Origin: Bedellia somnulentella
Lineage: Eukaryota; Arthropoda; Insecta; Lepidoptera; Bedelliidae
NCBI GenBank assembly: GCA_963576735.1
Contig: OY755170.1
Location: 14,554,567 to 14,618,566, forward strand
DNA length: 64,000 bases
Reading direction: 5' to 3'
Shown here: in pieces, positions 35,301 to 47,300 of the stretch
Layout: each line of letters begins with the position of its first letter
How positions within the stretch are numbered: the stretch's first letter is position 1
The notes under the pieces: generated by a model
What the model saw: the letters and a program-made list of their open reading frames with translations, nothing else
What the model was told of the DNA's origin: nothing
The model's database searches: none
Made by a program: the position numbers and the translations under genes

Positions 35301-38300
35301 AGCAGATTTATTATCTGTGTTACACAACACATTTTCAACTTGTGTCGGAGTTGAACTTCCCAAAAACCATGTTGGTTTCAGAAAACCATCCAAAAGAAGC
35401 CAACCATTATTTTCCGCACTAAACTTTAGACAGTCGATCTCAGTTGCGTTGAGCCAAATAGAATTGACGAAAATGGTCCGTAGTATCTTTTCTTTTAATG
35501 ATTTCCAACACGGTAAAATATGGGTTGAATCAAAGCCTCTGATTTTTTTCATGAATTTTTCTTTATTCTCTTACTAAAATTTTGGTGAGAGCAACGGACA
35601 CTGATGTCCTTGTTATTTTATTAGGTAATATGCATATATTTCATAATCTACAAATTTGGTTTGCAAATAATTCATCAAAAAAAGGTAAGGGAAATGATGA
35701 AATCTGCGTAAATTGTACAGATTTATTTCGGCAATTAGGCCCAACTTCATGTCCTGCCCTTCCAGCATTTCATGCTTTTACGGGCAGTGATTATACGGCC
35801 GCTTTTTTCAACAAAGGTAAAGTCCGACCCTTCAATATATTTCTGAAGCAGACGAAAATTCAACAAGTCTTTGCGACCTTAACTGACCCAAAAGATATTT
35901 TCAATCAGGACAAAATAGAAAATATACAAGAGTTTACATGCCGGATGTACGGAATTAACAATTGTCAGAGCGTCAACACTGGGCGATTTATCATGTTTAA
36001 CAAGATGTATGCGGCAAAAGAGAATAAAGAAAAATTCATGAAAAAAATCAGAGGCTTTGATTCAACCCATATTTTACAGTGTTGGAAATCATTAAAAGAA
36101 AAGATACTACGGACCATTTTCGTCAATTCTATGTGGCTCAACGCAACTGAGATCGACTGTCTAAAGTTTAGTGCGGAAAATAATGGTTGGCTTCTTTTGG
36201 ATGGTTTTCTGAAACCAACATGGTTTTTGGGAAGTTCAACTCGGACACAAGTTGAAAATGTGTTGTGTAACATAGATAATAAATCTGCTTATGATGAAGA
36301 AAATTCTGAATGCGACGACGATAATGACAACTGCGATTCTGAGAGCAATGGGGAATCTGACTTCGATTAAATATTAAGAAAATAATAATTATTTTCTGAC
36401 AGTCTCCGTGGTCAAGCGTTTTGACTGAACGAACTGTAATTAAAAATTACAATTTTTTCAATTATACGCATACATAATTTTTTTTATAATATATTAACAC
36501 ATTAACAAAATTCTGTACTTTATAATTAAGCTTATTTCAATTTTCACTTGACCAAAAAACTTTTTTTTATAAAAAAAATGATATTTTTTCATAACATTTT
36601 AGCGTCACTGGGTACAATGGTTATGCCGTGAAAGGACTTCGTTGTTATTTGTATATAAATGTACCTTGGACTCTTTCTCCTTATCTTGGAAATCTCGCGT
36701 TTTTAAAAGATGGCAACCCTGATTTGCGGCCATTTTTTCACAGGCAGCCATATATCATCATATAAGGAAAAAAAATAGCTTTAATTTCATATAAGAAACA
36801 TGCGTGTAACATATGAACGTATAAAACATACCAACATATAACCTGTTTATACCTGGCTGCGAGGTAGTTGCGGCCAAATGTGCAACGGCACCTATCGATT
36901 TTTAAATTCTCTATATAAATTTTTATCATGTGGGTGGTATTATATTTGAAAAACAAGTGAACGAAATTTTTCTCCAGAAAATAATAAACATTAATTAAAT
37001 TAAAATTACTTGCGGCCACTTTTGCCTGGCTGCGTGCTGTCAGTATAATCTCCTATTCATAAACTTATGTTAAAATGTGTGTTTGACTCTGTACGCCATG
37101 AACGTAGAGATTTAGCAGTGGGATCTTATACTATATGTTTAATGCGCTGCATAGATGTACTAAAAAACGTTAGATAGGTTGTTTACTAGGAAACCGGCGC
37201 TTACGATTGGCACCGATTGCGGCAGATGCACACCACTAGAAATATATTCAAACAACACACCAAGAAATACATTTGAAATGTAGCCGAGATAGCGCATCTC
37301 ACAGCAAGCGCTAAAAAGAGATAAACATAATTTCTCTGTACCGACGTGAAATATGACACTAAGACGACCGTTTGACCAAGAATAATTTAGATCTATACAC
37401 ACGATACACCTAATTTATTATAAATTATAATTAAATCGTTGTACATTTATAATACTTACGAATGATAAGTAATCCCATCATTTAAGTAGTTTTTCTACTA
37501 TAGTTTGTGCAAAATCTCATCACACACGACGGCATTCTCGATTATTTTGATAAACAAACACTCCAAAACAGGTGAACGATTGCGACGGCAGCTAGTGTGC
37601 GACTGAAGTCATATGAGCCATTTAGCCTGTTTTTTAAGTGCCACTTATGAGCGCGCATAACTTAGCTACGGTTTTTTATTAGTACATCTATGAATGCGCT
37701 GTATTCCAATAGTGTTTTTTTGTTTTGTAATTATAATTTTTATAAAATTTACATTTCATTTTTTCTGTTGTTAGTTAAGCGTATCTAAATCAATGTGAGT
37801 GTTACTATCTTTCTTTTGGTCTAGCAACAAATAAATGTCTTCTTTTTTTCATATCTTCACCTAAAACAAAGTATATTATAGAATCTAACAATATATTGTC
37901 AACAGATAACCCGCACAGAGCTGGCCGCCATGACAGCGGCGCGGCGGAACGAGATCGACGTCAAGCTACTCCTGTACGCCATACAGAAAACTACCAACTT
38001 CGAGGAACTACTTCATAAGAGATTTAATGGTTTGTTTGAGCTTAAGAATTAATAAATTTAGTGATAGAAATATTGGAGTTACAATTTTTTTCCATGGTTG
38101 TTTAGTGGCGGTCGGTTCTTATTGACCATTATTTCTTTCTATCTTTGGATGTTGGGTGTTGTAAAAGAGGCATGAAAGCAGAGTAAATGCGTTAAAGTGA
38201 GGTTTGTCAGAAGTTAGATAATCTATGCTTATATATTCTATGCGACAGCGTAAGATATTGTGTGATTTTCGAAAGACGTAGTGTGAGGGATGGCATTGCG

Positions 38301-41300
38301 AGCAGGGGAGAAAAAGGAATTATATTTTAAGCGTAATTTAGGGTACGATGAGTGGTTGAATGAAAGTATATATAGAGCCAAAGATTAATAAATGTTAGCG
38401 AAGGTAAAAATGTTGGCCAGGATCTTAAATAGTTGTGATCAGTAGCCTCTGCCTACCCAATTAAAGGTTAAATGGAGTGAGTACAATGAAGTAAATAATA
38501 CACACTAGTTATATAAATTTACTGAAATTAATAGTCTTTTTTCCTTTAAACTTCTTATTCTACTCCTGAAGTGTTCTTACTTAAGTGAGCTTCCTCCTCT
38601 AACCGAGAATATGAGGTAACATGGCGATGGCATGATAGTTACATGCAACCGTCTGCGATATAATCTTACCAGCATGTTGGGTTTATACAAAGAACAATGT
38701 ATGACGTCATTCTTAATCTGAAATGGCCACTGACCTCCATTATACTATATAAGTACGCTGGACTAATGATAGGTATCAAAATGACAGCTATTTACTGTGC
38801 CAATTTGAAGCGCCCCCAATGAAGGAACGAGGAACTAAATATGACGTAAACTGCAAAATGGCCAGTGTTTTTTTTACCGTAAAGCATAATATATCTATGG
38901 TTTTTAGAAACAATTATAAATCAATAGTGCTGTAAAGTTTCGTTTCGATAAAACTTACCCTTTCCTTTAAGCAGAAACATTTTAGCGACATGATAGTCCA
39001 GTGGGTAGAACACCCGCCCGAAAAACAGAAGGGCGTGAGTTCCAATCCTGGGACGGGCCTACACCAATTTGTCTTTTCTAAAGTCATATGTGTGGTTAAT
39101 TTATCATGGTTGCTAACGGTGAGGGAAAACATCGTGAGGAAACCCACATGGCTGAGTTATACTTAGTCATGTGACAGTGTATTCGTACAAAACGGCGATA
39201 GGCCTGCCCCCTATCACGTGAGTACACTGTCTAAGCAAAACGTGGGTACCTTCTCTGGAAACTAGATGGCGCTTGCCATGTGAGTTCAGGAGTATTGGTA
39301 CCTCTGCCAACCCCTTCGGGGATAAACGGCGTGAACGTTTATGTTATGTTATTTTATCGATATATTTTATCTTCCTGTCCCATCTCTTTTATTAGTTCCT
39401 TGTTCCTTCACTGCTGCCGTAAGCGCCAAAATGGCGAAAATCAAATCGCCTCACTGTCAACCGGCCTATAATTAGTCCAGCTTACTTATATAGTATAATG
39501 GAGGTCAGTGGAAATGGCAAACAATGTGCTGCAATATGCTGTGCGCCTCAAATCAAATAAATCAATGCAAAGTGAAATTAATTCATGTTCTAATATCTTT
39601 TGTATGTTTTTATGTAGCTTGATATATTTTTTCATCTAACAGGAGATGGCGGTGGAGAAATGGGAGGCAGTCAACCATCCAAAGAACAAGTAAGATTAGT
39701 AAATGAAATTATTCTTTTTTTGCTGTGTAGTAGACTAATGTTAGGCTTAGAATAGCACTACCCCACTGCGAGGGGTGTTCGTAAGAGTTGACTAAGGGTA
39801 TTAGGGCTTTAAGTCATTTTTGCATGATGCGGCTGAAGACCATCAACAACTTTTATTTTACAATATTTTCCCGATAAAAACCAAAAGCGTCTGAGGAATT
39901 TCTAATTCTAAAGCTATTCCTCTAGGAATTTACAGTCTTAAGTATATTTATGTAAGTTATAACTTATTAATACTTCATGAAGTTGTTGACATCGCTAATG
40001 AATACACAAAGTATTCTGCGAAAGGTGACAAGATGACACTTGATGTTCAAAAATTTATACCTCAGTTACCCTGAGATTAACAGCGCTTTAATATTTGAAA
40101 GACTGTTTCAATAAACAACATAGAATCATCGATCGATAATTATGAGTGTTAAATATACCATGTTACTTAACATTTTGGAAACTCCAGTTCTGTTTTAAAG
40201 TCTTATTTGGTTGTAAAATGTACCGTTGTATGACTGTTTGTTTGATAATAAATGAAGTAAACGATGTATAAGACCAGCATTCAATCCACATTAAATTATC
40301 TGCAAAGCCAAATAAGCAGCAAGTCTGCCTGCTTCCTGTAAATGAGGAGGCGCCAGAGCTCGTGCGGGGGTCTTATTCCAAACCGCAGCCACATTACCAC
40401 TCAACTTCCTAAAGTGGTTGACGAATTTCTTATCTGAAATTCTGGCTACCCCTTCTAGCAATTTATAGCCATTAGTATATGTATGTATGTTTTTTAGAGT
40501 TAAAGTTGTGAATTAACAAAGACTGCAATAGTGGTTCTAAGTTAGTTCATGATTATTTATATTTAACCAGATGAAACAGTTACGTGTATTAAAACATTAC
40601 AATAGAATTCTAAGTTTTTTGAATTGATCACAATTATATACTTTATAATTAGCTGTGTAGTCTCGGCTTAGAAAAGCACTACCCCATTTCTTCCCGTGGG
40701 TGTTCGTAAGAGGCGACTAAGGGTATTGGGCGTTTTAAGTGATTCGGGAGATGCGGTTGGAGACCCGTCAACATAAACCTTTACATTTTTTCCCCACTTA
40801 ACTTCCAAAAATGGCTGACGTAATTGTTATTCCGAAGCACTGGCTACCACTTTTCGGGATTTAAAGTAAAATGTTTATAATTAACTCAAATTAACATAAT
40901 AAATTGCTTAGAATGAAAGTGAAGGCACTACCGGATACGTGTGGCGAGGAGCCATCAGCTCGTGCTTCGAGCCGCACCTGGACCTCTACATCGCCAGCCT
41001 CGACAACAACCTGAGGACCCTCAACGATCGATTTCTTAAGGTTTGTACGCAATATACACTTGCTGGACTGCGTAACATTTATATTAGTTGACGAGCTGAC
41101 CCCACAGACTTCGTACTGTCAAAAGTGTAGACTTTCACGACGTGAAATTGAAATATTTAACTGACCCGTTGAGGGTCTCTGTCATGCGATGAGAAAAAAG
41201 GTGTTTTTCAAAGTGTCCTCACATTTTATTCACTTTATAAATTTTAAGTTTATAAGTATAGTAGTTTCGGTTGAGCATTGATTCGAAGTCAATCAGTCTG

Positions 41301-44300
41301 CCACATTTTTGAAGAAAATTGATTGATCTCTTAATTTTTCTGGGATAAAAAGTGTCCATTATTTTTTAAAATTCGGATTGTCGAGTATTTTGCTAAATTA
41401 TAATGGTGCTGACAGAATAAATTCAGTTGCCATTTTGACTGATACCCGATGACATAAACGTTTTGTTTCATAATATTTTTCAACCGTTTCGCAAAGGACA
41501 CTTTTAAAGGAGGTTTCGATTGAGTCTAACATACTCTTTGATGGAATAATTATTATAGATATTCTTTTGTTCAGTCGTAGACGCTGCGACGATGTTATAC
41601 TCGGTAAGGTCGATAAGTGGCTCAGTTTTTTTTTTCTCTTTAAACCGACATATAATAATAAATGAACACATGTATTGCCTGTGTTGAGGTATCATGAACA
41701 CATACAGAAATGGACACGATTTTTTTTTACTGTTAGACGAATGTGAATAGTAGTTGTTTTTATTTATATTTTAAATTTGATTGAAGTACTTAACGGTGGG
41801 ACTTTCAGTTTTTCATTAATGTTAAGGTGAATTATTTGAGAATGTTAGTCGCAAAAAAGTCATACTTTGTGATCAGGTTAGTAGTTCTTGCAGTAAGTAT
41901 TACTTTGAAGTTGGAAAAATACATATTCTTCTCACCTCATATAAAAGATATACCAGATTTAAAAAACTGGCAAAGTTACAAGCCTAAAGAAAACAATAGC
42001 CTAAATAACAATTAACAGACTGAGTTGCTTTGGTCAAAAATTAGCAGGCTTCCTCGACCAATCATAAAAACAATGAACGAAGCTATACTTTCTTACCTTT
42101 AATATTTCTTGAGAACCGATGACCACAGCAGTATCTACCTACAATTTGTACCTTGATTTGTATCGTGATTATAAGTTATATTTCACCCGAGCGGAGCTGG
42201 GTTTTCATCTAGTTTTATTATAAATACGTTCTGTGAATTAGGCTTCATTTAGCTACAAACACACAATCATCTAAACTTTCACATTTATAATATTAATTGG
42301 ATAAGACTTAAACATAAGCTTAAAATAAAAATAAAATAAAATAATCATTTATTTCAAAGTAAAAAGATAAATCTTTGTTTTTTGAAAGTCAAATTTCAAC
42401 TTAATACTAAGTTTACTTCGGATTCGGAAGGTGTTTTGTTGAGACAAGAACCCGTCAGAAACTCGTCAACACACATATTTTTTACGTCCATTACAATTTT
42501 GGTGTTAGCCCGGAAACAACCTGCACAGAGCCCTGATGACACCAAGCCACTTCATCATTAATGTTATCATTAACATTGTAATAGGCTTTCGAACTAAGAT
42601 TTCTTTTAACTACTGCTTTGAATTTTGTTTCTGATAAATTGAAAATGTCCTCAGGTATTTTATTATACATTTTTACGCATAACCCCATGAAAAATGTATT
42701 TACTTTTGACAATCTGTATTTAGGTATTGGAATTTTATTGTTGTGCTTCTCGCGCGGGTGACCTCGCTCGCCGACCAGCGCAGAGTCTTGTCTTGCGCTT
42801 CATTCACGCGTGTCAATTTTGTTACGGAGTAATTTTAAAATTGTATTATCTCCTAAGATGTTAATTTAAATTAAGTGATGTCAAGAACAATTATGTTCGC
42901 AATTAAATACTCTTAATCAACAACATATTTATTTGGATATGGATTAATATTATGTTGATAAAACATTATGGCAAATAATTGGCAATACTGCATTAAATTC
43001 GACCAAATTTGTTTACATCAATGTCGATCTTAAAAGGTAGACATATACTGTTGCGGACAGTTTTTTAGATCATTTAAAGAGAAATAATTATTTAATACAT
43101 TTTTAAGTCTTAAAGTATGAATAATTATCCCCGTTTTTGCAACATTATTCGCTGATAGTTTGCTCCTGTGAGTCGCAGCGTGAAGATATATGGCCTAAAA
43201 CCTTCCTCAATAAATGGACTATCCAACACAAAAATATTTTTTCAATTTGATTCGGAAGTTCCTGAGATCCTAGCGTTCAAACAAACAAACAAACTCTTCA
43301 GCTTTATAATATTAGTATAGATATTAATTGCTTGCCGTGCTTGGACGAGGGAAACAGTCCTAATCGCGATATACCGTTTCTTTACTATATCATCGTAATA
43401 TATTCGATCATGTGTAATACAAATGCATACTTATTTAATTAATAAATAACTAATTTTGAAATAAATAACATTTTTTAGTAAATATACGTAAGACAAGCAC
43501 AAATATTAGAAGTATTTAGCCGTATGTGTGGTATTAATATACTAATACGTAAATCGACAACTTTAGACATTAACGATTACTGTGCAGACAGCGTGGTTTG
43601 AAATGTTTCACAATTGTCGCCTTTTTTAAGTTACACATAAGTGATCGTTATATAATAAAAAAACATACACTTGGGTAACCCATATTTTATATTATTTATT
43701 TATGACAAGGATATATTCATACAGAAATTATGTATTAATTTCAATCACTGGTTACCACAAAGTTTGATTAATGCGTCGATGTCGATGCAAATAATAGCGT
43801 TCTCACTCGAACTACACCAGTACGAATATAAATTACAAGTGAATATGTACGGTTTGTACTGTCTTTAAATGATAGAGTCTGATGATATAAATAAAACTGA
43901 TATAATTACTGATTAAACACAATTAATTATGAGTACACACGGAAGCTGATAGATGCGAACTAACTTAATTTAACCTAAATAGCTATGATTCGGCGTAAAC
44001 TGCTGATCGTACAAAATGTACGGTGATTAACCGTACATGCTCCGGAACAGGAGAGAAAAACATGTTTGGAATAATTTAAATCGAATGATACCTAAACCTT
44101 AATTAATGACATATCACTTAAATATCTCAAATGGTGATAAAATAACTTAAATATTTACAACTCAACTTAAATATGATATTAACTGATAGTATTCACCCAT
44201 AATTATTATAACTTAAACACAAAAAAAGATAAAACAACTTAAATATTTATATGCAATCTTAATAGTATTAACTGATAACCACGGACCTTAAATATTTATA

Positions 44301-47300
44301 TTATTTAAATAAATTATATGTAACACAAAACTCTAACTTTTACTAAAATGATTGATGAAATTAGGTGAGGTATTCTTATTTATAACACTCGCGTAATGAT
44401 TGTTTATGTTTTCGCTATCACTATCCCCTGATATTACGATTGAAGTGTGTCCCAATCGTCTGGAATGGTGAACGCGAGGCTGCATCTGGCGCGAGGAATG
44501 TGTCGCTTTATTTCTGAGTCTCGCTGTCGGTACCGCTGCCGCTTGGATCGGCGCGGGAGTCTGCGCGGGCAACGTCGCCGCCACCGCGCTGCTGATATCA
44601 CTTCCTCTGGCTCGAGTTCCGCAAGTGCCGAGTCTTCGCCTGGTTAATGTCAGCCCGATGCAAATGAGGATCCCTGCTATGGTGCATATCATTCCGTATT
44701 GGGTCACATCATGGGAAGTTGGTCTATTGCTCAGAAGAATTTCTGTCCCACTGTCTTTCATTTGTTTAATCTGGGTCTTGATCTCATTGATTTGCTGATG
44801 AAAGCGTGAATGGTTGCTGATTCGAATCTGTTCTAGTAAGTCTGAGTTGTTCAAAGTGGTGATTGGTAGGTCTATAATGCTATTGATTTGAGGTATGTTT
44901 ATTCTTAATACATTGGCTTCAATTTCGAGTTTGTTACTCTGATAGCTATGCGAATATATCGTAAACTCTGCCCCTTTGATAATACAGTCGCCACTTAACG
45001 TTATAATACCATTTCCATTGAGCCGCTCTGATGTTATTTGACTCCCACATATGATTCGAACCGTGCATTGTTTACAACACGAATATAGGTGAGTGTTACG
45101 TTCATAAAGTAAAGTTCTGACCAGACAGTTTTGCAAGGTTCCGAGTATAAGGTACATTGCCCCGTTACATCATCAATAATACAAAGGCTCTTATCAGATG
45201 TCATGTGATATATCGGTCGCTGCAATGGGCATAGCTTAATTGAGTCATCGTATCTACTACAATGTAGTACGTCTGCTTGTGACATAATGAAATACGAGTC
45301 TTTCTGTATATTCATAGCTATGTACTCTGATATAGGTCGAATGTTCACCATGTTATTGTTTACATTTTGATAGATTGGATGTAGTCGATATATCTCGTAG
45401 TAATCCCTGGCAACTAACGGCATCCGAATTTCAAAAATAAAGTATTTTTGTGTCATTTTTGCCTTAACCTTCAACATGTGGAAAAGTTTTGGTAAGTCTG
45501 TCGCAATGTTGTTAATCGGTAATGATAAATCTTTTCCAAGTTGGCCAGATATGATGTTTAACTCATCTTGAAATTGTTGCGGGCTGATAAGGTGGATATT
45601 AAATGTTCCGTAGTGCAAGTCGGCTATTGTATTGAGTAAATTATTTTGTATTTCTCTTAAGTTTTGTAACATTGAATTCGCGACAATCGCTGATAATGCA
45701 AAACTGTTGCTTTTTGCTGTAACTTGAATATTTGCCTTTAGTTGATTGGTCATTCTGTCTTTTTCATTCAAATGTTTGTTGATGTACTTATGTTGTTGAT
45801 CCATGGTGTTTTCTACTCTTTGCAAAATATTGTTTTGGGCTTCGACTATTGATGTTTGATTTTTCCATAACAGTGTCATGTGTTTCTGATTGCTGTGAAT
45901 GGTCTCGATATCTTTGAGATATTGTTCTGCGAACTGATCGTCTAATACTCCAAAAAGCGTATGCGCCAGGTTTCCCACACCGTTGATAAGTCCACGTCGC
46001 GTGCGCTCATGCTCCGTGGGAGTTTGTGGGCCGAGCAACATATGATTATAAAGGTCAAACTCCTTATAGCCTTGATTCAACTGTAACATTATAACGTCAC
46101 ATAATAAGGGCTTCTCAGTGTGAGGGCAAACATCCCCAATATTCTTTAGGTATTTAGTAAGCATCTCAGCGCCTTCCCAATAAGGATTCATATTATAATA
46201 TACCACCAGCTTCCATTCGTCTTTGTAAATATGCATGTCTGATATTTTGTCGAAATAAATGCTCTGATTGCTGTTTAGTTGTGCTATGTTATGGGCGCAT
46301 TGTGCCGGTAATATAAGTAACATGGTAAGGAAAGTTACTGCCATTGTTTTTAATGTTATGCCGACGTTTGGTGGTTTTCTCTGTTTCTGATTGGTTTCTG
46401 ATGTATTTGTGCTGATTTCGTTTGCTGGAAGTGGTGACAATTTTGTTATTGGTCTTTTAATAACACCGTTTTTTGTTTTCACGCTCACGACTCGTACAAA
46501 ACCATCTCTTCCAGGGTGTACATCTACTACTCTGCCGAGCGGCCACTTGCAAGGAGGTAGATCTCTAAGGGCTTGATCTATAAGAAAGGTCGTTAAATGA
46601 TCTTCATGTGCAATGATAAGAAGCTGTTTTAAGTTTTCGCTGATTTGTCTATTCTTTAAACGACCGCCCACTCTCAGTAATCCATCTTGTAAAAAGTGTG
46701 ATACATTTACGATTTTGCTCTTTACGTCTATTTGTTGCTGATTTTTGAGTTTAAATATTTTTTCATGAAACTCATTCTGCTGGTGATGGTAGATTCTCCT
46801 TTCACTCGACAATTCACTGCTAGCTAAAAATGATTGCTGAAGTCGGTCAACCGATACCATCCGTAACACACAAGCTTTCTGCTTGGGATCGCCTAACTTG
46901 TAAGGTGTGTTGGGTGGCATAGGCAGAGTCACTACATACCGACCATCTGCCTGTTGGTATGTTTCTTTTTCGTTCTGCTCAGTACAATAAAGGTCAGCTG
47001 TATCTTCTATTGTCCCGAATCTTTGAAGGTCTTCCATGTTATTCAGAACGACGTTACACTGATAAGTCTTCACGCTGCCACATAAAAGCCATCCAAGGTG
47101 TGTCTGCTGTGCTATCGGTATTAAATCATGTGCCCCTTTTATCATGCCGCCCATCATGATAAGGGCATAAATATCGGCCCCTAGCAGAATATCGATAGGG
47201 CGACTGATGTAAAATTGCGGATCTGCTAGGGTGATATTCTCTATATGAGACCAATTTGGTTTTTCAAACGTCTGATTTGGTAATTTATTCATAAGGTTTT

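Noticed and set aside
44447..44647. Plus-strand ORFs inside the BEL/Pao element (also 46391-49283)
   Set aside because: Antisense shadows of the minus-strand gag and envelope-like frames.
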